NCBI GenBank assembly: GCA_034933145.1
Contig: JAYFOA010000035.1
Span: 1-64,000 of the forward strand
DNA from: UBA4644 sp034933145
GTDB taxonomy: Bacteria > Bacillota > Clostridia > Oscillospirales > Butyricicoccaceae
DNA length: 64,000 nt
Direction: 5' to 3'
Below the pieces are notes generated by a model. That model searched no databases. It was not told where the DNA came from and saw only the letters and a program-made list of their open reading frames with translations. Positions 51,131 through 58,893 of the stretch are shown here, one piece after another (within the stretch, counting starts at the first letter, position 1; each line of letters starts with the position of its first letter). Both the position numbers and the translations under genes were made by a program.

Positions 51131-52342
51131 GTGAAAAATATTCCTGAAAACATATCGGATGCCGTCGTTTCCATATCTCTGCTCGGCGGTCTGCGGCTGA
51201 AATTCGGCGGTGCTGAACTTACGGACGACATTAATCGTTCTCAAAAGCTCTGGAGTGTTCTGGCCTACCTGCTGGTTCATCGTAGCCGCGTGATCCCACA
51301 GGCAGAGTTTATCGAAGAGTTCTGGCCGGACGATCACAGCAGCAATCCTGCCAATGCCCTGAAGACGCTGCTCTACCGTATTCGTTCGATACTGGAGCCT
51401 GTCTTCGGCTCCGACCAACAGCCTATTCTCTCCCAATGGGGTGCATATTTCTGGAATCCTAATCTGCCCTGCTCGCTGGATACGGATCGGTTTGAGGCTC
51501 TGTGTCTTCAGGCCGGAAGCGAATCTGCATCCGACAGGCGCATTGCCCTTTACCGGGAAGCCATCAGTCTCTACCGCGGCGACTTCCTGCCGAAGCTTGG
51601 CGGCTATTTATGGGTTGTTCCTCTTCAGGCGCATTATAATTCTCTTTACCTGACTGCGGTAAAGAATCTGGCCAATCTCCTGGAAATCGGCGGTGGATTC
51701 GACGAGATGGCTGAGCTGTGTGCCTATGCCATCCGTCTGAATCGACTGGATGAACAGCTTCATCTGCTATATATCCGCGCGTTAATGCGGCAGGGAAAGA
51801 CCTCCGCCGCACTGGCTCATTACGAAGAGACAACTGACCTGCTTTACCGCAATTTGGACGTGCGTCCTTCGGGAGAGCTGCGTGCCCTCTATTCCGAGCT
51901 GATGAAATCAGAACAGGCATTGGAAACCGATCTTTCCGTTATTCAGGATGATCTGAAAGAGACGGTTGCCCGCCCAGGTGCATTCGTTTGCCAGTACGGG
52001 TTTTTTCGTGAAATTTACCGGCTGGAGGCTCGCCGTTGTTTGCGGGATGGAACTTGTATCCATGTGGCACTGATCACAATTTCCCTGCCCGGCGGCGGCG
52101 TGCCGGCGCTCAATCTTCTGGGGGATGCCATGGATCGTCTGCAGGACGTGCTGGTGCAGAATCTTCGCCGCGGCGATGTGGTTTCAAAATACAGCGGCGC
52201 GCAATTTGTCGTCATGCTGATTTCCGCCAATCTGGAGGATAGTGCTATGGTGATGTCACGCATCGCCACCGCTTTTTCCCGTCAGCAGCGCTACACTCTC
52301 TTTAAGCTCTCCTATAAAATCCGGGAATTGGAGCTGAGCTGA
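51131..52342 (+). CDS. SARP/BTAD-type transcriptional regulator with degenerate GGDEF-like C-terminus
   Basis: A 403-residue regulator. The N-terminus (ISLLGGLRLKFGG, then RSQKLWSVLAYLLVHRSRVI and EFIEEFWPDD) is a winged-helix DNA-binding domain of the SARP/OmpR type. A BTAD helical domain follows (about 110-245, with YRGDFLPKL and LYIRALMRQGKTSAALAHYE). The last 115 residues resemble a GGDEF domain: RRGDVVSKYSGAQFVVML stands where active proteins have a GGDEF loop, so the loop is lost and it cannot be a cyclase. Start is GTG 51131, with AAGGAGGG upstream. It heads the pilus-like operon. Binding of a nucleotide by the last domain is speculation. Confidence 0.78.
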   Translation: MKNIPENISDAVVSISLLGGLRLKFGGAELTDDINRSQKLWSVLAYLLVHRSRVIPQAEFIEEFWPDDHSSNPANALKTLLYRIRSILEPVFGSDQQPILSQWGAYFWNPNLPCSLDTDRFEALCLQAGSESASDRRIALYREAISLYRGDFLPKLGGYLWVVPLQAHYNSLYLTAVKNLANLLEIGGGFDEMAELCAYAIRLNRLDEQLHLLYIRALMRQGKTSAALAHYEETTDLLYRNLDVRPSGELRALYSELMKSEQALETDLSVIQDDLKETVARPGAFVCQYGFFREIYRLEARRCLRDGTCIHVALITISLPGGGVPALNLLGDAMDRLQDVLVQNLRRGDVVSKYSGAQFVVMLISANLEDSAMVMSRIATAFSRQQRYTLFKLSYKIRELELS

Positions 52343-52411
52343 CCGCTTTTCTAAGGCTCAAATTACCACTGGCCGAAGTTGGTACTTACGTCACTGGAGG
52401 AGTATGAAGTC

Positions 52412-53311
52412 ATGAAAAGAAAACTACTGAAAAGGCTTTTCCCTATGCTGCTGCTGACCGCTGCCACGGTAGGCCTTCTCATGATTGCGGCTGCGGCGGA
52501 TATCCCCACGGTGGAGGATATTAAAACCGGCGAACAGGTATATGCCAACAGCATGGGTGAAGTGGATTATTCCAATTTATCGGAAGGATTCGTTTCCGTC
52601 CGCTATACCGGCGGAAAAAATGTTCGCATCAAGGTTCAGATTACCTGCGCCCAGGGAACGACCTATACTTATAATTTAAATAACAGCGGCGACTTCGAGA
52701 CTTTCCCTTTGGTAGAGGGGGACGGAGAGTATATCGTAAAGTTGTTTGAAAATACCTATGGCACCCGGTATGCACAGGCTCTCAGCCTCCGGCTCACCCT
52801 CTCGCTTCGCAATGAGTTTTTACCCTTCCTCTATCCGAATCAATACGTCAACTATACGCAGGATTCCCAGACGGTTACCACAGCCGCGGAACTGGTCAAG
52901 GATCAGACAACCGATCTTCAAAAGCTTGGGAAAATCTATCGGTTTGTCGTGGATACACTGACTTACGATTATGAAAAGGCTGAAAATGTCCAGAGCGGGT
53001 ATCTGCCGGTGCTGGATGATGTTCTGGAGAGTAAGACGGGCATTTGTTTTGACTATGCAGCTCTGATGGCTGCTATGCTCCGATCACAGGGCATCCCCTG
53101 CAAGCTGGTGGTAGGATATGCAGGAACGGTGTATCATGCCTGGATCAATGTCTACCTCCGGGAACAGGGTTGGGTGGAGCACGCCATCTATTTCGATGGA
53201 ACCAATTGGAAATTGATGGATCCTACCTTTGCCTCCACCGGCAAGTCCAGCATTTACGTGCTGAAATATATCGGCAATGTAAAGAATTATTCAGAAAAAT
53301 ATGCCTATTGA
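52412..53311 (+). CDS. Secreted transglutaminase-like domain protein
   Basis: A 299-residue protein with a signal peptide or anchor (residues about 8-28). An N-terminal beta-rich domain is followed by a transglutaminase/papain-like core with the triad Cys in KTGICFDYAALMAAML, His in TVYHAWINVYL and Asp in LMDPTF. Bacterial members act as proteases or peptide-crosslinking enzymes, often at the cell surface. GGAGGAG precedes the ATG. It lies 69 bases after the SARP gene and 11 before the GspF gene, so it likely belongs to this operon and could process or crosslink the pilus-like proteins (inference). Confidence 0.85.
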   Translation: MKRKLLKRLFPMLLLTAATVGLLMIAAAADIPTVEDIKTGEQVYANSMGEVDYSNLSEGFVSVRYTGGKNVRIKVQITCAQGTTYTYNLNNSGDFETFPLVEGDGEYIVKLFENTYGTRYAQALSLRLTLSLRNEFLPFLYPNQYVNYTQDSQTVTTAAELVKDQTTDLQKLGKIYRFVVDTLTYDYEKAENVQSGYLPVLDDVLESKTGICFDYAALMAAMLRSQGIPCKLVVGYAGTVYHAWINVYLREQGWVEHAIYFDGTNWKLMDPTFASTGKSSIYVLKYIGNVKNYSEKYAY

Positions 53312-53322
53312 GGGGTATGCCA

Positions 53323-54375
53323 ATGAGCAAAGGTGATCGGCACGCGGCACTGACTCCGGACCGGCTATCCGCACTCTGCTATCAGCTTTGGATGATGCAG
53401 CAGGCAGGGGTGCCGCTGGAACAGGGCGTTGCCGAACTGCTGGAAGATGCGTCCGCCCCCTGGAGCCGTGAGTTGCTGGCCAAGCTGCGCGGCGCCCTGG
53501 AGGGCGGGCTTCCGCTTTCCAAAGCATTGCCGCGCAGCGGTATATTCCCGGCCCATATGCTGCACATGATCTCGATCGGCGAAGCTGGGGGTAGTCTGGA
53601 GCAGGTTCTATACGATCTCTCTGAATATTACCGACGCGAGGCAGAGCTGCGCGATGCAGTACGAAGGGCTGTTACCTACCCCGCCTTGATGGGGTTATTG
53701 ATTGCCGTTGTATTTTTCCTTCTGATTTCAAAAGTCCTGCCGGTCTTTCTGGAGGTATTTGACCAGCTGGGACTTTCGTTTTCTCCCGCCGCCGCACTGC
53801 TGCGTTTCGGTTCCGTCGGAAAATACATTGCTGGCATCTTTTCCGTTTTGCTTGCATTGGCAGCTATCGCCATGCTGTTTCTGTATCGTACAGAGGCGGG
53901 TGCCCGTTTTCTGGCGCAGCGTGCAGCCAAGGGAAAGGGCGGCGCGGCTGCGCTTGCGGTTGATCGGAGTCGCTTTTCCTCGGCCATGGCTCTTTTGCTC
54001 GGCGCCGGTTTGACTTTTGACGAATCTATGGAACAGGCGGCCGAGCTGGTTGAACATTCCGCCCTCGCTCTCCGCCTTACCGCCTGCCGCGCGAAAATGG
54101 CCGATGGCGTTCCTTTCCCACAGGCGCTGCGTGAGACCGGCGTTTTTGAAGGATTACAAACAGGCCTATTGGCCGCCGGCTTCCGGGCCGGGGCTCCCGC
54201 AAAAGCCATGCAGGAGCTTTCACGCCGTTCCGCGGCAGACGCCGACCGTCGTCTCTCCCAAATGCTGGAACGGTTTGAATATGGATTGGTTGTGGCGCTG
54301 TGCGCCGCCGTCGGACTGGTGCTTCTCTCGGTAATGCTGCCCCTGCTCGGCGCTCTGTCTTCCATCGGCATATGA
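53323..54375 (+). CDS. GspF/PilC-family platform protein
   Basis: A 350-residue inner-membrane platform protein of type II secretion or type IV pilus systems. It has the two tandem T2SSF domains: the first (about 15-140) has LCYQLWMMQQAGVPLEQGV and SIGEAGGSLEQVL; the second (about 215-335) has FSSAMALLLGAGLTFDESM and FRAGAPAKAM. Spans lie near 118-140, 165-185 and 325-345. I start at ATG 53323 because GAGGGG lies seven bases before it. It overlaps the next gene (ATGA). Confidence 0.88.
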   Translation: MSKGDRHAALTPDRLSALCYQLWMMQQAGVPLEQGVAELLEDASAPWSRELLAKLRGALEGGLPLSKALPRSGIFPAHMLHMISIGEAGGSLEQVLYDLSEYYRREAELRDAVRRAVTYPALMGLLIAVVFFLLISKVLPVFLEVFDQLGLSFSPAAALLRFGSVGKYIAGIFSVLLALAAIAMLFLYRTEAGARFLAQRAAKGKGGAAALAVDRSRFSSAMALLLGAGLTFDESMEQAAELVEHSALALRLTACRAKMADGVPFPQALRETGVFEGLQTGLLAAGFRAGAPAKAMQELSRRSAADADRRLSQMLERFEYGLVVALCAAVGLVLLSVMLPLLGALSSIGI

Positions 54376-54695
54376 ATCAGCGCTGGGATACGGAACGTCC
54401 TCTGTGGCGACGGATGTTTCCTTTTATTTTTTCTGTTGCCTGTATTCTTCTGGTGCTGATTTTCGTCCCCCGTTTTCTGTGCAGCCGCACCTCTGCCGAA
54501 CAGCTGGCACTAGCAGAAGACGGCGTACGGCGCGCCGCGGTACAGTGTTATGCACTGGAGGGCTTTTATCCCCCCTCCCTCGACTATTTGGCGCAGCATT
54601 ATGGTGTCAGGACCGACGATCGCCGTTTTTTTATTGATTATCGCTTTGTCGCGGCCAATCTGATGCCTGAAATCAGTATTATTCCTCTCTCCTGA
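54372..54695 (+). CDS. Small single-TM protein, possibly pilin-like
   Basis: A 107-residue protein with an N-terminal span (FPFIFSVACILLVLIFVPRFL). A following helix, EDGVRRAAVQCYALEGFYPPSLDYLAQHYGV, resembles the C-terminal part of pilins and pseudopilins (ALEG.YP..L..L). It lacks a clear prepilin cleavage motif before the span, so it may be an accessory protein rather than a processed pilin. The start overlaps the GspF stop. Confidence 0.65.
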   Translation: MNQRWDTERPLWRRMFPFIFSVACILLVLIFVPRFLCSRTSAEQLALAEDGVRRAAVQCYALEGFYPPSLDYLAQHYGVRTDDRRFFIDYRFVAANLMPEISIIPLS

Positions 54696-54720
54696 GCTTT
54701 CCTGAAAGGAGCACAGCTTT

Positions 54721-55209
54721 ATGCGGGAACATGCTCTGCGAGGCAAAGGGCTTCGTTCTGCCGCCGTTCTGACTTTAGCGGGTCTGTTTTTTACGCTTGC
54801 TATCGGGACGGCACTGTTGGAAAGCGGCATTTACCGCAAAACGGCCGCAGATGCTGCCGCCAACACTACCCGTCGCACGGCCCTTTCCTATCTTGCCAAT
54901 CAGGTGCGTCGCGCAGATGCCCGCGGTGATATCGCCGTCGGCGATTTTGGCGGCAAGGACGCACTTTTTCTCTACGAAAATGAGTATGTCACCTGTCTTT
55001 ACTGCTATGAGGGCATGCTGCGTGAGCTTTATACGGAAAAAGGTAGCGGGCTCTCCCCATCGGACGGTGTCGCCGTGCTGGAGCTTTCCTCCCTTTCCAT
55101 CACAAGCAGCAGCGGACATTTGACTTTTACCGCCACCGATAAAAACGGCCTTTCTTCCGTGCTGACCGTTTCTCCCCGCTGCGGTATGGAAGAGGCGGTG
55201 GCACCGTGA
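54721..55209 (+). CDS. DUF4860-like membrane-anchored protein of the pilus locus
   Basis: A 162-residue protein with one N-terminal span (AAVLTLAGLFFTLAIGTALL) and an extracellular beta-rich domain. A paired-Cys segment (VTCLYCYEGMLREL) lies mid-protein. It resembles DUF4860 proteins that I recall beside GspF genes in Clostridia; this is from memory and not searched. GAAAGGAG precedes the ATG. Its stop overlaps the GTG of the next gene. Confidence 0.65.
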   Translation: MREHALRGKGLRSAAVLTLAGLFFTLAIGTALLESGIYRKTAADAAANTTRRTALSYLANQVRRADARGDIAVGDFGGKDALFLYENEYVTCLYCYEGMLRELYTEKGSGLSPSDGVAVLELSSLSITSSSGHLTFTATDKNGLSSVLTVSPRCGMEEAVAP

Positions 55210-55544
55210 AAGAACATTCCCCGTCTCTCTATCTGACCGAGCTGGTACTCAATCTTTTGGTCTTTCTTATCTGTGCTGTCATATGTTGCGGGCTTCTGCT
55301 CCGTGCTTGGGGCATGAACCGGGACAGCAGTGAGCTTACCCGTGCCGTTGCGCTGGCTCAGACCGCCGCTGAAACCCTGCGGGGCGGAGGTACGCAAAAC
55401 GGTGCCTATACAGAAGACGGCCTGGTTATATCCTACGTCTGTATCGGAAACGGAGAAATTGTCACTGCCAAAATTCAGATCAGTTCCGGCGATCGAATGG
55501 TCTATTCCCTCACGGCCGCATGGCCGGAAGGAGGCGGCACATGA
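55206..55544 (+). CDS. Pseudopilin-like membrane protein
   Basis: A 112-residue protein with one span (LVLNLLVFLICAVICCGLLL) followed by a helix containing ELTRAVALAQTAAETLRGG, the pattern seen in minor pilins after the hydrophobic stalk. A short beta domain follows. It starts at GTG 55206 in a GTGA overlap and ends in ATGA with the next gene. It has no standard G-F cleavage site. The function is inferred from context. Confidence 0.65.
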   Translation: MKEHSPSLYLTELVLNLLVFLICAVICCGLLLRAWGMNRDSSELTRAVALAQTAAETLRGGGTQNGAYTEDGLVISYVCIGNGEIVTAKIQISSGDRMVYSLTAAWPEGGGT

Positions 55545-55906
55545 AGCGCTCCTCACCCGCCGGCATCGGGATGATCACCATTCTGACCGCGCTGCTTATA
55601 TTATCTTTAGCTACCTTTTCCGCGCTTACGCTGGCCTCCTCCGGCGCCGATCTGCGGCTTTCGCGGGCGGCGGCCGAAAAAACGGCTTCCTATTATGCGG
55701 CTGACGCTCAGGCAGCGCAGATCTATGCAGATTTTGCCGCCGGATCAGCGTCGGAGCTTGAGACTCTTCTGACCATCAGCAATACACAGTCTCTGTCTCT
55801 CCGTTTTTCCCGAAACAGCGACGGCGATGCCGTTATCGACTGTTGGCGCGTTATCGTGCAGGAAGAGATCCCCGACGATTCCCTGCCCGTATGGACGGGC
55901 AAGTGA
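55541..55906 (+). CDS. PilX-like minor pilin-type protein
   Basis: A 121-residue protein beginning MKRSSPAGIGMITILTALL, a basic leader followed by a long hydrophobic helix as in PilX/PilV-type minor pilins. The AAEKTASYYAADAQAAQIYADFAAG stretch continues the amphipathic stalk. GGAAGGAGG lies before the ATG. If processed, cleavage would fall near the Gly residues at 9 and 11; no peptidase gene is in the window. Confidence 0.65.
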   Translation: MKRSSPAGIGMITILTALLILSLATFSALTLASSGADLRLSRAAAEKTASYYAADAQAAQIYADFAAGSASELETLLTISNTQSLSLRFSRNSDGDAVIDCWRVIVQEEIPDDSLPVWTGK

Positions 55907-55924
55907 CCCTGAAAGGAGCATGCG

Positions 55925-56983
55925 ATGATCCTTGATTTATTGAAAGAAGCCGTTCGGCGGGAGGCCTCCGATCTTCTGATCATTGCCGGCCTGCCGGCAT
56001 CCTACCGCATAGACGGCCAGATCGTCCACGGCGAAGGTAAGCGCCTGTTGCCCGACGATACGCATCAGCTGCTGACGGAGCTTTACGGACTGGCTGATCG
56101 AAAAATCGACCGGCTGATTGATACAGGTGATGATGATTTTTCGTTTGCAGTTGCAGGCCTTTCCCGTTTCCGTGTCAACACGCTGCGGCAGCGCGGCTCC
56201 CTTGGTATGGTCGTCCGCGTCGTAGCATTCCATCTCCCCGATCGGACGCAGCTTGGAATCCCTGACAATGTCATGACTTTTGCAGACCTTCATAAAGGGC
56301 TGGTTCTTTTTACCGGCGCGGCCGGAAGTGGAAAAACCACTACGCTTGCTTGCCTGGTGGACCGTGTCAACAACACTCAATCCGCCCATATCATTACCAT
56401 TGAAGATCCGCTGGAATACCTGCATCAACACCGAAAAAGTATCGTGACCCAGCGGGAGCTGAATATTGATACGCAGTCTTATGAGGTTGCCCTGCGTGCT
56501 GCCCTGCGGGAAGCGCCGGATTTTATCCTTCTCGGTGAAATGCGGGATGCAGAGGCCATCAAAGCCGCTGTCACCGCGGCTGAAACCGGGCATCTGGTGG
56601 TATCCACGTTACACACTCTGGGTGCCGCAAATACCGTAGACCGTATCGTCGATGCCTTTCCACCGGAACAGCAGTATCAGATCCGCGTTCAGCTTTCTTT
56701 GGTGTTGGAAGGTGTCGTCTCCCAGCAGCTGCTTCCCGCTGTCGGAGGCGGCTTGGTGCCAGCCTTTGAAGTGTTGGCGGTTAACGCCGCTGTCCGCAAT
56801 ATGATTCGGGAGTCACGCGTACATCAGCTGAATGGGGTCATCGCCACCTCCGGTGCGGAAGGTATGATTTCCATGGATCAGAGTCTTTTCGAACTAACGC
56901 GCCGGCAACGAATCACACCCGAAACAGCGCTTCAATACAGCGTAAACCCCGATTGGCTGCGTCGACGTCTCAACGAAAAGTGA
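55925..56983 (+). CDS. pilT: PilT-family type IV pilus ATPase
   Basis: A 352-residue hexameric motor ATPase. An N-terminal PAS-like domain (REASDLLIIAGLPASYRIDG) precedes the ATPase with Walker A (GAAGSGKTTTL), Asp box (ITIEDPLEYLH), Walker B (ILLGEMRD) and His box (VSTLHTLGAANTVDRI). These fit PilT, the retraction motor, rather than the longer PilB, which also carries a tetracysteine motif that is absent here. It is the only pilus ATPase in the window. Confidence 0.93.
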   Translation: MILDLLKEAVRREASDLLIIAGLPASYRIDGQIVHGEGKRLLPDDTHQLLTELYGLADRKIDRLIDTGDDDFSFAVAGLSRFRVNTLRQRGSLGMVVRVVAFHLPDRTQLGIPDNVMTFADLHKGLVLFTGAAGSGKTTTLACLVDRVNNTQSAHIITIEDPLEYLHQHRKSIVTQRELNIDTQSYEVALRAALREAPDFILLGEMRDAEAIKAAVTAAETGHLVVSTLHTLGAANTVDRIVDAFPPEQQYQIRVQLSLVLEGVVSQQLLPAVGGGLVPAFEVLAVNAAVRNMIRESRVHQLNGVIATSGAEGMISMDQSLFELTRRQRITPETALQYSVNPDWLRRRLNEK

Positions 56984-56994
56984 GGGAAAATCGC

Positions 56995-57405
56995 ATGGCT
57001 GTAAAAATGACCAATTCCGATACCGCTTTTACAATAACGGTCACCCATGTAGGGGGGAGCTGCATTTCCGGTCATGTTACCGGCCCGCTTCTACCCAATC
57101 CTCTGTATTTTTCGGACCTTGGGCAACTCGTTCTGTCACTTGACTCGGTGTTTGATGCACAGAATTTTCCCCAGGCTTTTCAGCGTGCACGCCGATTTAC
57201 TCCGCAGTCCTCCGTTTCCCTCCCTGATTTCTGCCAACCGGCGGATGCCGCAACTTCCGCATCGCTGGAGTCCTTTACAATCAACGTCCTTACCCGCCGC
57301 AGTTCCAGCTGGCAGGGGTTTGTGATATGGGCTGACGACACTCGTGCCGCCTTTCCCAGTACATTGGCATTGCTGCGGCTCATCAGCGGACATTTCAATA
57401 TATAG
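56995..57405 (+). CDS. Unrecognised protein at the end of the pilus-like operon
   Basis: A 136-residue soluble-looking protein without signal peptide or span. It begins MAVKMTNSDTAFTITVTHV and ends RLISGHFNI, with a central SLESFTINVLTRRSSSWQG. GAGGG lies nine bases before the ATG, and it follows pilT by 11 bases. The beta-then-helix pattern suggests one small domain. I do not recognise it; it may be a cytoplasmic partner of PilT or GspF (inference). Confidence 0.65.
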   Translation: MAVKMTNSDTAFTITVTHVGGSCISGHVTGPLLPNPLYFSDLGQLVLSLDSVFDAQNFPQAFQRARRFTPQSSVSLPDFCQPADAATSASLESFTINVLTRRSSSWQGFVIWADDTRAAFPSTLALLRLISGHFNI

Positions 57406-57421
57406 AACTTCCGCCCATTCG

Positions 57422-57498
57422 GGCGAATTTTGCATACGAAATTCGCCTGCAAGCAACAAATCAACGCGCCGCAGATGCCGCCCGAACGCGGCATCTGC
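57422..57498 (+). other. Two strong hairpins in the operon 3' untranslated region
   Basis: GGCGAATTT with AAATTCGCC (57422-57447, 9 bp) and GCAGATGCCGC with GCGGCATCTGC (about 57470-57498, 11 bp) are both perfect. They precede the terminator and may protect the transcript end. Confidence 0.5.
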
Positions 57499-57504
57499 AG
57501 TGCG

Positions 57505-57538
57505 TTAAAAAACCGGCCATAAGGCCGGCTTTTTTTAT
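57505..57538. terminator. Bidirectional terminator between the pilus-like and germination operons
   Basis: CCGGCC-ATAA-GGCCGG is flanked by AAAAAA on the left and CTTTTTTT on the right. It ends the plus-strand pilus operon and also suits the minus-strand germination operon. Confidence 0.88.
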
Positions 57539-57565
57539 TAAGGAGTCATGCAAATCTGCTAGCGC

Positions 57566-57793
57566 TCAGGAATTCTGAAAACTCAGATGCACCACATCCT
57601 GAAGAAATTTCTGTATAGCTCTGATGGGGCTTGGGACCTTGATGCCCATCACCACTGCCATCCCAAGTGCGAATACCAGGACAAAAAAGATCCCATAGAT
57701 GATTAGATCACGCCACTGTTTCTCATGGATTATTCCCAAAAGGTCCACAGCGGCCATGCCGCAGAAGCAGGTTACGAGCAGAACAATATTCAT
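57566..57793 (-). CDS. Small two-span membrane protein of the germination operon
   Basis: A 75-residue protein with two hydrophobic segments (NIVLLVTCFCGMAAVDLLGI and IIYGIFFVLVFALGMAVVMGI) and a soluble C-terminus. It overlaps the gerAB stop in ATGA and is the last gene of the operon. The size and layout recall the small GerA-operon D subunits described in some Bacillus receptors (GerUD/GerVB-neighbouring types), but the sequence family is not recognised. Confidence 0.7.
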   Translation of the reverse strand: MNIVLLVTCFCGMAAVDLLGIIHEKQWRDLIIYGIFFVLVFALGMAVVMGIKVPSPIRAIQKFLQDVVHLSFQNS

Positions 57794-58893
57794 GTTTTTA
57801 CCTCCACCGCGCTGTTTTTCTTTCTCAGAACGGCAGTCAAAAGCGTAATCCCCGGCAGTATAAATTCAAAGCTCAGTGAAAAAAACGGTGCCGTACTTGC
57901 GCCCCAGTCCATATTTTCCATCACCGACTCAAAGACCAACAGCGAATAAAACGCCACAAGTGCGCCTGAGATCATAGTCATCCGCAGATAGTTTTTCAGC
58001 TTCAGCAATTGTCCTACGCCGATCACAAATGCATACAGCAGCAGACTTACCTTGAAAAAAAACAGCACGGCCTGCATTGTCCCGTAAAGACTCTCCATCC
58101 TTGTCAGAATTCCGGCCAGGCTTACATAGCGAACCGATTCAAAAGACGCCAGTGAAACGACTGAAACAAGAGGACCCAGCGTTATGATATCTCGCAGCAT
58201 TACAACTCCCATGAATACCGCAGAAGCCGTCAGCCCAATCAGCAACGGCTTTCCTACTGCCCGATTGTTCTTCAGCAACGGGACAATCATCAGAAAAGTT
58301 AAAATCTCACCCATCGGTACTGCAGCTACCGTGAGCGTACCCTGCACATATTTAGAGGTTGAAAGCTTGAAGAATGGTTTAAGAAAGTCAAATTGCACAT
58401 CCCTCAGCACCAGAATAAAGTTCAGGGTAACGGCTGCCAGCACAATAATACAGAACAGGACGGAAAGGCGCATCAGGTTTTCGATTCCCTTGCGTACCGA
58501 ATAAACACACACAAGCAGAAAAAAAATGACAACCGCCGCCAGAGGGGTCTCCGTCATCGAATATCCTACAATAAAATTTCCCAGATCCCGTGTGTTAAGT
58601 GCACAGAGGGACAGAAAAAAAAACAGATACAATACCGACACGATTTTCCCAAGAACCGGTCCGAAAACAATATCATCTATTTCCATCAGGGATTTTCCCG
58701 GAAAACGGTGTACCAACCCAACATAAATCGCAATAATCGGCACCATACATAGCAGACCGGTAAAGGCCATAGCCCAGGAATCATTGCGGGTTACGCTGAT
58801 CACAAAGCCGGAGCGCAGCATTGTGCCCTGCATGAAGCAAAAAACAGAAAAGATAAGATCCTGCCGGCTGATACAGCCCTTTTCAGCTTTCAT
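57790..58893 (-). CDS. gerAB: Spore germination permease subunit GerAB
   Basis: A 367-residue membrane protein of the germinant receptor, APC-like. Ten or so spans fill the sequence. Family marks are SRQDLIFSVFCFMQGTML near the start and TETPLAAVVIFFLLVCVYSVRKGIE. The B subunit binds the germinant amino acid. Its ATG overlaps the gerAC stop. The ligand cannot be predicted from this sequence. Confidence 0.9.
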   Translation of the reverse strand: MKAEKGCISRQDLIFSVFCFMQGTMLRSGFVISVTRNDSWAMAFTGLLCMVPIIAIYVGLVHRFPGKSLMEIDDIVFGPVLGKIVSVLYLFFFLSLCALNTRDLGNFIVGYSMTETPLAAVVIFFLLVCVYSVRKGIENLMRLSVLFCIIVLAAVTLNFILVLRDVQFDFLKPFFKLSTSKYVQGTLTVAAVPMGEILTFLMIVPLLKNNRAVGKPLLIGLTASAVFMGVVMLRDIITLGPLVSVVSLASFESVRYVSLAGILTRMESLYGTMQAVLFFFKVSLLLYAFVIGVGQLLKLKNYLRMTMISGALVAFYSLLVFESVMENMDWGASTAPFFSLSFEFILPGITLLTAVLRKKNSAVEVKT

